From NCBI RefSeq assembly GCF_000090795.2, contig NW_003546311.1:77370-141369 (forward strand): a stretch of DNA of 64,000 nt, written 5' to 3'. Shown one piece after another: positions 48,340 through 59,249 of the stretch (positions within the stretch are counted from its first letter, which is position 1; the number at the start of each line of letters is the position of its first letter). A program made the position numbers and the translations under genes. Below the pieces are notes generated by a model. The model was not told the origin of the DNA and did no database searches. It saw only the letters and a program-made list of their open reading frames with translations. This stretch comes from Amphimedon queenslandica. Taxonomy: Eukaryota > Porifera > Demospongiae > Haplosclerida > Niphatidae.

Positions 48340-49051
48340 TAGAGGATATGCGTGCTAAGTATATTCATTGCAAAATAAATGTATTCATTGCATACCATAA
48401 TAACTTTCAAGAAAAAAAATTAGTTCGTTGGACGTCAACTTTCCATTGGCAGCAATGGAGAAATGATAGAAAAAGGCTTGGTACCAGGAAACCGCTCTGT
48501 ATTTCTTGATAGCAATCTTTCAGGTGACTACTAGACCCCATTAGATCCTCAGGATGCTTTCTAAGCTTCCGAAAAAGGCCTCAAGAAGGTAGCAAAACAA
48601 GAAAATGTGTTTTCCCCCATTGAACTCTTAATAAACTTGACGTCCAACATGGCGGCCAATTTACTGTGTGGGTTAGATATACGGTACCAAAAAGCTATGA
48701 ATATACTAAGCACGCATATCCTCTATAATAATGACTATAAATACTGTCATTATAATTAATGTATATTACCGTCTCGGCAGCCCCAATAATGTCATGCTTC
48801 CCATTAATGGCTGGAGGAATTGCTTTCTGCTGTATTTCAGTTGGTGTGCTGAATCCTAGTCTATCCACTAATGATCTCACAATGGTGTCATGGAGACCGA
48901 GAGATGACCACGCCTCTCCTCCTTTTACAGCTTTTGGCTCCTCAATTGAAACGGTACTCTGAACTACCTTCTTTCTCTTTTTATGTTGCTTTTCTGCTAC
49001 TTTGGCCTTTAGACGAGCCTTTAAGAGTTGCTTCTTTCTTCTCCTGAGCAT
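45754..49051 (-). CDS. DDX24: DEAD-box RNA helicase DDX24
   Basis: DDX24 (yeast Mak5) is a nucleolar helicase of 60S ribosome assembly. It reads from ATG 49051 to TAA 45754. A basic N terminus ([15 protein letters not shown]) precedes the Q motif ([28 protein letters not shown]). Motif I AAETGSGKT is split by the intron 48293-48770. The large exon 47753-48292 holds an acidic insertion ([16 protein letters not shown]) and motif Ia [10 protein letters not shown], the family-specific insert between motifs I and Ia. Then VGTPGRLW (Ib), DEADRM (II), FSATLT (III), RVLVFTNS (IV), [13 protein letters not shown] (V) and HRSGRTAR (VI). The tail [12 protein letters not shown] to DEELYL matches the DDX24 C terminus. 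The start codon is only 65 bp from the UGT start on the other strand. Confidence 0.94.
46836..47245 (+). repeat. Family-A palindromic tandem array, two units
   Basis: In a DDX24 intron. Junction palindromes CCTGTACTGTAGTACAGG lie at 47012-47029 and 47198-47215, 186 bp apart (one central G breaks perfect symmetry). Units start GGGACTTTGGCC and contain TTTGATCAGAATCAGTTCAA. Confidence 0.94.
48342..48723. mobile_element. 382-bp MITE with 27-bp inverted repeats and TA target duplication
   Basis: Left end GAGGATATGCGTGCTAAGTA (48342 onward) and the reverse complement of the right end match at 26 of 27 positions. Both ends are flanked by TA (48340-48341 and 48724-48725), the Tc1/mariner target signature. 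A second inner inverted pair, GTTGGACGTCAA and TTGACGTCCAAC, sits near 48430 and 48637. There is no transposase ORF. It lies in the DDX24 intron that splits helicase motif I. Confidence 0.9.
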
Positions 49052-49116
49052 TCCACACCACGTGGTTTGAAGGCGGGGTTGAATAGGCGTGGCTAAGATA
49101 AAACCCCACCTCCAAA
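49052..49116. promoter_or_regulatory. Putative bidirectional promoter DDX24/UGT
   Basis: Only 65 bp separate the two divergent start codons, so transcripts probably overlap or share a core promoter. Inferred from spacing. Confidence 0.4.
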
Positions 49117-50688
49117 ATGGCTTGGTCAAAGTTCCTGTTTCTTATTGCTATTTTTGCTTCTAATTCTGTTGCATTGCATAAAGAAGCCACTCAACCTCAG
49201 ACAAGTCACCCAAAGCTGTCAATCCTCCTTATCCACTCATTCTTTCCCTCTCACACCTTTCCCCTAATCTCTCTTGGAGCAGAGCTGGCCTCAAGGGGCC
49301 ACAATGTATCTTGCTTTGGTTCTGTGACAGCAGATTTTGAAACCCGCCACAAAGAACTACTTAAATCAAATGGAATAAATTATTTGAATACTACTCTTTT
49401 TGACACGAGTATCTTTGATGAATTCAGGCAAATGACCAAAGACAATGGTACAATATTTGGAATGTTTCCTGCTATCATCAAATTTCTTAAATTATTTACA
49501 TCGGAGAACTTTTATAATTGTTCTACAAATGTTAGTGGGTTTGACTATATCATAGCTGAGCAAGCTGCTGGTCCACTTCTCTATGACTTGAGTAGTAGAT
49601 GGAACAACAGCAACACAATGTTACTTATACTGCAAACTGAAGTCACCCCACGCTATCTCCAAGCATGGCCTTATCCAAGGTATTTGGCACCTTTCAGTGA
49701 TAACATGACATTCCTTGAGCGATTACTCAATACTGGAGTATATGTAATCACAGAACAAGTTATGTCCTGGCTCTTCCCCCTTCTAATGAGGTTTAATGGT
49801 TTAAAGAACATGCCGTCTGACTTTCTATCAATGGTAGTGTATCAACCAACACTTCACGATACTGTCATTGGACTGGATTGGCCTAAAGCTATTCTACCGT
49901 TGCAACATTATGTCGGTCCCATGTTCCTCCCTCATCCTCCTCCTCTTGAGCCTTCTCTCATCAACTGGCTTGAGAGAGAGGGAAAAGAGACAGCTCCTGT
50001 CATTGTGATCAGCATGGGCACAACTGCAGATATAACCAAAAAAATGGCAGAAGCTTTCATTTCTCTTTCTTCGGATTACAGACTTGTCTGGTCACTGCGT
50101 AAATCAAACCAACATGTATTATCTGGACTTCAAATTAACAAAAGTCTCGTACATGTAACACCTTGGCTATCCCAAATAACAATGTTAAAACATCATTCAG
50201 TTAAATTGGCTATACTTCACTGTGGACTGAATGGTGTCCATGAGTCCTTGTATAACAGAGTACCAGTGTTGTGCATACCTTATGGCATAGACCAGCATGA
50301 CAATGCCTTTAAACTTAAACATTTTAAGCTAGGCCTCTCTCTCCTTCCACACGAAGTCAATAATGAGACATTAAGGAATGCTGTGACATCATTGCAAGAT
50401 AAGGTTTACTATGATAATGTGAACAAGATTAGTGTTCTATTCAAAGCTGCAGGAGGAGTAAAGAGAGGAGCTGATCTAGTTGAGTTATATGCGGAGGTTG
50501 GATATGAGCATGGCCTACCCTCATTTGTGCGCTACCAATGGGGCTTCATACAGTATTACAATATTGATGTGTGGATAGTGTTGGGTCTCTTACTGATGCT
50601 ATCATTCATTGGGTGCAGGAAACTATGTAAAAGATGCTGCTGCTCAAGATGTTGCATGAAGAAAGAAGTTAAAAGAAAAACAGAATAG
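49117..50688 (+). CDS. UDP-glycosyltransferase (UGT, GT1 family), intronless
   Basis: UGTs move a sugar from a UDP-sugar to small lipophilic acceptors in the ER membrane. One uninterrupted exon encodes 523 aa, the usual length. It has a signal peptide (KFLFLIAIFASNSVAL), the N-terminal acceptor half with the catalytic-His context SFFPSHTFPL, and a C-terminal donor half. The UGT signature is ILHCGLNGVHESLYNRVPVL followed by CIPYGIDQHDN, with the DQ pair that holds the sugar (HCG replaces the usual HGG). A C-terminal transmembrane helix (IVLGLLLMLSFIG) leads to a basic, Cys-rich cytosolic tail ending KKEVKRKTE. Orthology within the large family cannot be set. It is unusual here in lacking introns. 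Confidence 0.94.
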   Translation: MAWSKFLFLIAIFASNSVALHKEATQPQTSHPKLSILLIHSFFPSHTFPLISLGAELASRGHNVSCFGSVTADFETRHKELLKSNGINYLNTTLFDTSIFDEFRQMTKDNGTIFGMFPAIIKFLKLFTSENFYNCSTNVSGFDYIIAEQAAGPLLYDLSSRWNNSNTMLLILQTEVTPRYLQAWPYPRYLAPFSDNMTFLERLLNTGVYVITEQVMSWLFPLLMRFNGLKNMPSDFLSMVVYQPTLHDTVIGLDWPKAILPLQHYVGPMFLPHPPPLEPSLINWLEREGKETAPVIVISMGTTADITKKMAEAFISLSSDYRLVWSLRKSNQHVLSGLQINKSLVHVTPWLSQITMLKHHSVKLAILHCGLNGVHESLYNRVPVLCIPYGIDQHDNAFKLKHFKLGLSLLPHEVNNETLRNAVTSLQDKVYYDNVNKISVLFKAAGGVKRGADLVELYAEVGYEHGLPSFVRYQWGFIQYYNIDVWIVLGLLLMLSFIGCRKLCKRCCCSRCCMKKEVKRKTE

Positions 50689-50866
50689 ATTGTGATGGAA
50701 TTTTTTTTAATCAATTATTTTCCCTTTTTTGGTATTTTTTGAAATTTTGAAGTTTTTGAAGTGAAGATTAAACCAAAAATAGGGCTTTTAGAACAAGCAG
50801 ACCTCAAGAAGAGACGCCATTGTACAATGATTATAAAAATTTCTTAAAAATAAATTATAAAAACAA

Positions 50867-53296
50867 TCATTTGTTCTTTTTGTCTTGAATGTCTTCCTCC
50901 ACTTCAGATTCTTCTTCAGTAACAGAGTCACTGTAACTTTCCTCATCCTCTCTGATTTCCTCTTCATTCCTCTCTTCTTCTTTATCCTTGGCCTTCTCCT
51001 TCTCTTTTTCTGCTTTCTTTTGCTCCTTTTCTTTCTCCCTTTCTATCTTCTTCCTCCTCAGATTCTCCCTATGCTTGGCCCTAGCTCGTGCAATAGCTTC
51101 TTTCCTTTTATGATCAAATTTTGGTCTAGTATAATAATTATATGCACACATTGAAAACCCAAATATGAACAACAAGATGGCTATCAGTGACAAGAAAGGA
51201 CGATGAGAAATCATTATCTGTAAATAAATTCAAAAATTATAAAGTGAAGTATTTGCTGAGCATGTGCATAGCTCAAGTACCTGAAACAAGTTATAAAGCC
51301 ACCAGTACCACTAACAAAGAGAAAGAGAGAGAGAGAGGAGATAAGTATTAGTCTTATCTCTCATCACTTACATTATATAAACTGCTCATAAAGCCTGGAC
51401 CACCTTCAGCCTATTAAAAGATTCGCCAACAATTCATTTTGACATCACTTACCGTTATTTTACCAGCAGTTACTGAGTAAAGAAATGACGACACTCCTTT
51501 CTCAGTAAATGACTTTTCTTCATTCTATAACAAAAATCAAACAAGCAATGAGTACATGTACATACATTATGTAAATACATTATAAGTGAAGTAGTATCCA
51601 GTGTGATGCTCCCATACAAACAGAAAAGGAGGAGAGACAGTTGTCGAAACTATTTTCTCAATAATATCTTTATTTTCAAGAACAAGGAACTGATAGCCAC
51701 TGTGAACTTTACGACTTAGAGCCACACGACGTACAGCTTCATACGCCCTTTAACAATAGATACACAAGAGTATTATGTACTCTGAAAGAAAGTAATAAAA
51801 ACTTACTTCTTCTGAGGGATTGGTCTGCTTTGGTCCTCATTAACATGAAGCACTACAAGACGTTTTACTATGACAAGAAGACATATCTCTTTCTCTTCAT
51901 TTAGGTAATATCTTACCAGCTCCTGTACTTGTGAAATATCTTAAAGAACTAGCATTAACAGTGGGCAGGGCAGGAAACTGCTCAGACTCCACCCACAATG
52001 TCAAGCGATACTTTGACATTGCGTCTAATGTACCATAATTATAAAAATAAAATAAAAAATTTTACTTTGATATTGATACAAGTTGTCATCCTTTAATGCC
52101 ACAATGCCAGGTAATGATGATAATNTGAGCCCCTAATAAATACCCAATACAGTATACTACCTAATAACAAGATCCTTACAAGTTCGTTAGTAATATCGGG
52201 ATTCGTAGTATAGAGGAACTGACCAATCAGAATCCTCTCTTGTGCCACTTGTTGATATATAGCCTAAAAGAAGTGAGTGTAGTCAATCATAGTATTCAAT
52301 ATAAGGCGAGTAGATGTAGATACTACACATGTGTACGGCTAACTTGCCAATCTTCATGTATTTCATGATCATGCACCAAACAGAATAGAACTTTATGTGA
52401 TTTTTGAAGCTCCTTGACTTCACTGCTAGTGTTAACCTCAACCAATGGAGGACTAAATTGAATAAAAATAATAATAATAATGATAATAATACTTGCGTGT
52501 ATTACAGTTACCTCATTATTCTAAGTACAAATTTAAGTAAATTTTTAAGACTAAGTTCTTCAATAAACTCGTATCTACTTCCATTCCTAAACCTAGTCAA
52601 GGACAAAAAAATGTTTTTAAAAATACAAAATTAATTTTTACATGAGTATTGTGGGTGTGGCCTTGATACGAAATGTTCTAGCAACATCTAAAAAACAAAA
52701 TCATTGCATAAAATAAAGTAAAACGCAATTAAAATTACTGACTTACCACTATGAATTGATACATCAATTTGTCCGATAAACATACTAGATATGTTATGAA
52801 GATAGATCTGTTCAATAAGAGCATATAAAACTGGGCGGGCAGCACCACTGTACGAGCACCATGGAGTGTAAAACTAGCAAAAAAATTAAGACTTTACTTT
52901 ACACCCACACTTAATCAGTGCTTTTAGCATTCCATAAATAGGTGGAGCTTAGCTGAATTAATTAATTAATTACCACACCCACACATAAAGAGTTAATTAT
53001 TATGTTACGATTCTTACAAAAATCATTCTTGTTCCATTTTTCCATTTGGCAGGGTCCTTGATACTAAAAACATGCTAAACTCCAAGCACAAGTAAACATT
53101 TTATGCTTTACCTCGGAGCTAGCTCCGGAATTTGTGGCATTCCATTGAAAACCTCTCTCCCCTCTTCTTTCTCCTTTAAAGGTACATGATCAATGTCTCC
53201 TAGAGACCAACAAGTATGAAGGAGAAGACCTGTTGCCACTAGTAACCACATGACAAGGGCTGCGCAGGAACTTCCTGTTAGAAAGGATGTTCTCAT
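50867..53296 (-). CDS. TMX3-like thioredoxin-fold ER membrane protein with CSYS site
   Basis: TMX-family proteins are ER membrane members of the PDI group. From ATG 53296 to TGA 50867 through many short exons. The N terminus is a signal peptide (CAALVMWLLVATGLLLHTCW). The thioredoxin domain is clear: KWKNGTRMIFFYTPWCSYSG, then IGQIDVSIHSDVARTFRI and the cis-proline loop KATPTILMFKNG, but the CxxC is CSYS, with the second Cys replaced by Ser. Further thioredoxin-like domains follow, less conserved (SHKVLFCLVHD). A transmembrane helix (PFLSLIAILLFIFGFSM) lies near the C terminus, then a Lys/Arg/Glu-rich tail about 90 residues long. Layout resembles TMX3; human TMX3 has CGHC. One ambiguous base (52125) falls in a codon. 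The start follows a non-AUG in-frame extension. Confidence 0.8.
52125..52125. other. Ambiguous base (N)
   Basis: The single N in the window lies in a TMX3-like exon, making a codon ANA on the minus strand (Lys, Thr, Arg or Ile). Confidence 0.98.
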
Positions 53297-53459
53297 TCTC
53301 AATGTTATTTATTAATAGTTATAAAATAAATTTTAAAAATCCTTTACAAAAATCAATAATAATAATCATTATTAAGCTCAAAATATTATCTATTGTCAAT
53401 ACCATGAGTAAATAATAAGAGTAATAATAATAATAAGAGTAAATAATTATGTACTCTTG

Positions 53460-54397
<938 letters not shown>

Positions 54398-57128
54398 ATG
54401 GTCACACTATCTCCATCACTAGTTTTGCAAGTTTTGAGGAATCGTTTGCTCTTGAAAGCTAGTACAAAGTAAGAACCCGATTAAAAAACACAAGCATCAT
54501 TTTTGTGATTTTTTTAAAGAATAAGAGGAGATCTAGTACACAAGCCTGGCTCGTCTGTGTATGCTGGTTTTGATCCTACTAGTGATAGCCTACACGTGGG
54601 GCACCTACTAACTATTATTCCATTAATTCATTTTCAACATGCTGGATATCAACCGATTGCTGTGGTGAGATATAAAAATTAGCAAATTTATACGCTAGCA
54701 ATTAATTATCATTAGTTAGGCGGGGCTACAGGTATGATAGGTGATCCTAGTGGTAGAACAAAGGATAGGGAGTCTTTGTCGACTGATTTTGTACAAGAAA
54801 ATATAATCAAAATGTCCTCGATCCTTTCAACAATATTCTCAAACTCTTTGTCTCTTGTTAGTGTCACTCCAGCCCAGCCAGTGCTAAAGTAGATAAACAA
54901 AATATAATAATTATTATTATTTTATATAATAATTATTATATTCATATAGGATACTTAATAATGCTGATTGGTACAGAGATATAAATGTTATTGAGTTTTT
55001 GTCTGGTTTTGCTCGTAGCTTTCGTGTCGGAGCAATGCTGCATAAAGAAAGGTATATAGTAAATATTATTATTATTATTATTCTTGGTCATAATATTTTA
55101 GTGTTCAGCTGAGATTACAATCAGAGCATGGAATCAGTTTTGCTGAGTTCTCTTATCCTATATTCCAAGCCTATGACTTCTTTCATTTGCATCAGAATTA
55201 TAAAACATGGCTACAAGTAAGACATTTATATTTTCTATTCTATCTCTTTCTTTATCAGATAGGTGGGGGAGACCAATGGGGGAACATATCCAGTGGCTGT
55301 GAACTACTGAACAAATGCACACAAGAAGACATAGAAGGTATTTCAATTGATCCCAATGCTCTTCATTTGCAGTGACTACACCAGCTCGGTCTCATCTGTA
55401 GGTTTGACAGTTCCATTACTACTATCCAGTTCAGGTGAGAAGATCAGTAAGACAGCTAACAATGCAATATGGCTCTCTCCTAATAAAACTTCGCCTTTTC
55501 AATTATACCAGGTAATAATTCATTGTAGTAGGACTTTTAATGTCACTGTTGCTGTTTCTAGTTTTTCTTACAAACACCAGATGACACTGTGCATCAGTAT
55601 CTTCTTAATTTCACTTTTACATCCTTTGAAGAGATAGAAAGAATAATCTTGGATCACCTTGTATGTGGATAGCAATGAACTTATTGTGTACCTCTTCTTT
55701 CCTTAGTCCAACCCAGAGAAAAGAATAGCACAAGTGCATTTAGCAAAACAAGTTACACAGTTAGTGCATGGAGGTTAGTCTTGATATTTTGTTGCCACTT
55801 CATGCACCCATAGGGTCTTTGGCCCGATTTTTGAGCAACTTTTGAAATTTAATTTAAAAATCAATTTTGATCGTAATCAGTTGAAACTTTCTACACAGCA
55901 TAAGTACATATATATGCATCAGAAAAAATTATAAAAATCAAGAATTCTCTCCGATTCATTTTTGATGAAATTTGGCCAAAATCCCTGTACTATAGTACAG
56001 GTACTTTTGCCCAATTTTTGAGCAACTTCAAAAATACTTTTAAAATCTAAATTTGATCGAAATCAGTTCAAACTTTTTACACAACAGTAGAACATGTATA
56101 TGTATCAGAAACAATTATAAAAATAAGAAAATCTCTACTTTTATTTTTGACGAAATTTGGCCAAAATCCCTGTACTATAGTACAGGGACTTCGGCCTGAT
56201 TTTGGAACAATTTTTAAAAATTCATTAAAAAAATCCAAATTTGATTAGAATCAGCTCAAACTTTCTACACAACATAAGAACATGTATATGTATCAGAAAA
56301 AATTATAAAAATAAAGAATTCTCTACTAGTCATTTTTGATGAAATTTGGCCAAAATCCCTGTACTATAGTACAGGGACTTTTGCTTAATTTTTGAGCAAC
56401 TTCAAAAATACGTTTAAAATCTAAATTTGATCGAAATCAGTTCAAAGTTTTTACACAACATTAGAACATGTATATGCATCAGAAAAAATTATTAAAATAG
56501 AGAATTCTGTTGGAGTGATTTTTGACTAAATATCCTGTACTATATAGCCAATAGTCTTTGGCCAGACTTTGGAGCAACTTTTAAAATTTGTAATTTTGAT
56601 TGGAATCAACCTGCTGTTAATTTTTTTTAGAAAGAGGATTGGAAGAAGCTCTGATAAGTACTAAAGCTCTCTTTGAAGACCAGCAATTACTTTATAGCCT
56701 CTCGCGTTAGTCCACATTCTATTTGAGTCTAAATAATTTTCTCTCTTTTTCAGGTGATAGTTTCGAAAAATTATTCAAAAGTGTACCAAGTGTTTCGCTA
56801 TCTAAGGAAGAAGTTAAATCTTCAGCTGATAAACTAGTTAATGTTGTGTATCATTTGCCTGGAATTAATTCAAGAAGTTTGTCCGTTCTAATTGCTGATA
56901 TTCAATGATGTCCTTTGTATAGAAAAAGCAAGAAAGCTCATAGAGAGTGGAGCATTACACATTAACTCAAAGAAAGTGGAATCAATCGATGAAAAGTGGT
57001 CACATGACACTCACGTGATACGAGACTATATCAGCGTAATCAAGATTGGTTAGTAATGTTCCTTATGTCTCAAAATCATCCCATTACTCGTAGGCAAAAA
57101 AACTGTACAGCTAATCAAGTGGACATAA
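54398..57128 (+). CDS. YARS2: Mitochondrial tyrosyl-tRNA synthetase
   Basis: Charges mitochondrial tRNA-Tyr. Thirteen exons in phase (54398-54468, 54520-54664, 54716-54888, 54950-55051, 55102-55216, 55259-55337, 55402-55511, 55562-55660, 55707-55773, 56631-56705, 56754-56876, 56923-57048, 57094-57128) give 439 aa (human 477). The N terminus is Leu/Arg/Ser-rich. Class I signatures: [16 protein letters not shown] (HIGH region), [15 protein letters not shown], the tyrosine pocket [12 protein letters not shown] and GGGDQWGNI, and the KMSKS loop [12 protein letters not shown]. The C-terminal S4-like domain has [17 protein letters not shown]. The 857-bp intron 55774-56630 is filled by a family-A array; the other introns are about 45-90 bp. 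Confidence 0.96.
55795..56625 (+). repeat. Family-A palindromic tandem array, about 4.5 units
   Basis: The largest family-A array. Perfect 18-bp palindromes CCTGTACTATAGTACAGG lie at 56169-56186 and 56358-56375, one at 55984-56001 is also perfect, and a decayed one is near 56533; spacings are 185 and 189 bp. It occupies nearly all of one YARS2 intron. Confidence 0.96.
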
Positions 57129-57130
57129 GT

Positions 57131-57161
57131 CACGTGACAACACGTGGTTTAGCGCATGCGC
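57131..57161. promoter_or_regulatory. E-boxes and NRF1-like palindrome upstream of VPS4
   Basis: Two CACGTG boxes (57131-57136, 57142-57147) and GCGCATGCGC (57152-57161), a perfect NRF1-type core, lie 140-170 bp before the VPS4 start and immediately after the YARS2 stop. Motif evidence only. Confidence 0.45.
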
Positions 57162-57298
57162 ATAAATTTCTGTAAAAAATCCACTCGGTTCTATATGGGC
57201 GTGTCTATGGGAGTGGTTTGGCGTCATATGATATTAAACTGTGATAGCCAATCGCCATTTAGGATTAGAGAGAAAGGAAGGCTGTAGCTGAGCTAGAA

Positions 57299-58981
57299 AT
57301 GTCTGGTAACACTATGGACGTAAGTAGATAGCGACTGCCTTGCTCCTGTTTACTATTTTCATTCTCTAGAAAGCCATTGAATTGGCAAAGAAGGCCACGG
57401 ACGCTGACGAGAACAGAGACTACGAAGAAGCGCTCCAGAACTATGAACATGCCATTCAATACTTCCTTCACGCCTTGAAATGTTTGTATTTATGTGAACC
57501 TTGTCTTTATTTCCGTCCCTTGCCCCCTAGATGAGGTTCATGGCGACAAGGCAAAAGAGAGTGTCAGGTCAAAGATCAAAAGCTACCTTGAGAGGGCAGA
57601 GAGCCTCAAAGCTCATTTAAAGAAAGAGAAAAACAAAAAGAACAAGAAGATGGTCGAGGGAGGCTCATCAAAGAAGAGCGGTGGAAAGAAAAAGCAAAGC
57701 GGGTACTAAAATATGTACACGTACATACAAGAGTCTCAATTATCAATATAATAATGGGGAGGAGTTTAGGAAATTGAAACTATTATCTTTCTTTTGTTCT
57801 GCCCCCTTACCTCTCACAGGGATAAGAAAGATGGTGGAGGAGCTAGTAAGGACAGTGGTTCAGATGACTCTGATGATGAAGACACCAAGAAAATGAAAGG
57901 ACAATTACAGGGTACATAAATTAATTAATGACTTTTATTTTATTACTCCTTTTCCCTATCCCCCAGGTGCTATTGTGTCTGATAAACCTAACGTCAAATG
58001 GTCTGATGTTGCTGGTCTTGAACTAGCAAAACAAGCTCTTCAAGAGAGTGTCATTCTTCCAGTCAAGTTTCCGGAATTATTCGACGATAAATACAGAAAA
58101 CCTTGGAAGGGAATACTTTTATATGGGGTAAGAAGTCTTCTATTTAATGCCCTTACTCTATTTAATGCCTCGTACAGCCTCCTGGTACTGGAAAGTCTTA
58201 TCTTGCTAAGGCCGTTGCCACGGAAGCAGACTCCACCTTTTTTTCGATAAGTTCTGCTGATCTAATGAGTAAATATGTTGGTGAGAGTGAGCGACTGGTC
58301 AAACAGCTTTTTGAGATGGCACGTGATAATAAACCTGCCATCATCTTCATCGACGAAGTAGATTCAATGTGTGGCTCTCGTGACAGTGGCACTGCTAGCG
58401 AGGCGTCGAATCGTGTCAAGACAGAGTTTTTAGTCCAAATGCAAGGAGTCGGTTCAAACAATGATGGGATTTTGATCCTAGGTGCTACTAACGTCCCTTG
58501 GAAGTTAGACTCTGCCATTCGTAGGAGATTTGAGAAGAGGATATACATACCACTCCCCGATGAAAACAGCCGCAAACGACTCATAGAGCTTCATTTAGGA
58601 GACACGCCCAATGACCTCACTGACGCAGATAGAGCGAAACTTGCTAAAATGACACCAATGTATTCTGGAGCTGATATTGGTATCGCTGTAAAGGAAGCAC
58701 TGATGGAGCCGATCCGATCCTTCCAAAGAGCAACTCATTTCAAATATGTGATGAACACCGTTGATGGTGTACCTTACTATGATTTTTTAACCCCTTGCAG
58801 CCCTGCTGATAAGGATGGCCGACCCATGACATGGAGAGAAGTTCCCTCTGGGAAGCTGATCCCACCCAAAGTCTCTACACGGGATTTTGAAGCTGCTTTT
58901 GGTCGCTCTAGGCCAAGTGTCAATAATGCTGATTTAGAACAGTGCGAGCAGTTCACAAAGGATTTTGGGCAAGAGGGTTGA
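57299..58981 (+). CDS. VPS4: VPS4 AAA-ATPase of the ESCRT pathway
   Basis: VPS4 disassembles ESCRT-III filaments in multivesicular-body formation and cytokinesis. Six exons in phase (57299-57319, 57370-57481, 57531-57702, 57820-57911, 57967-58127, 58178-58981) give 453 aa. N-terminal MIT domain: [20 protein letters not shown] to [11 protein letters not shown] Lys-rich and Ser/Asp-rich linker follows. The AAA domain has [18 protein letters not shown], Walker A GPPGTGKS, the pore loop [14 protein letters not shown], Walker [10 protein letters not shown] and the SRH with two arginines in [12 protein letters not shown]. The beta-domain insertion and C-terminal helix ([14 protein letters not shown] to FTKDFGQEG) are present. 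One gene, so the A/B split of vertebrates does not apply. Confidence 0.97.
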
Positions 58982-59249
58982 CACATAAGAGAAGGGATAT
59001 TTTTATCTCCAGTTGCCCAAAGGATGCTATTTGTGTTACTAGTAACTGTAATCTCTCACTCTCTTTATTATTACCCCTCTCTCTATCTTGTCTCTTCTTT
59101 ATAATCATGATAATATAATATTAGCATTAGATATGTCCTTTTATGTTAATGTGTGTATCGCAAAGTTCTTTTCATACTATAATATTGGTATTAATTATTT
59201 ATCATTGTTTCCTTTACATGCATGAAAATGATGACGATGAGTTCTGGAG
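58982..59249. other. Convergent gap between VPS4 and the F-box/WD40 gene
   Basis: 268 bp of AT-rich 3' UTR sequence for both genes; no gene seen. Confidence 0.6.

Noticed and set aside
55984-56375. Palindromic junctions read as terminators or attachment sites
   Set aside because: They recur at fixed spacing inside introns of expressed genes and belong to the tandem repeat, so a terminator role is unlikely.
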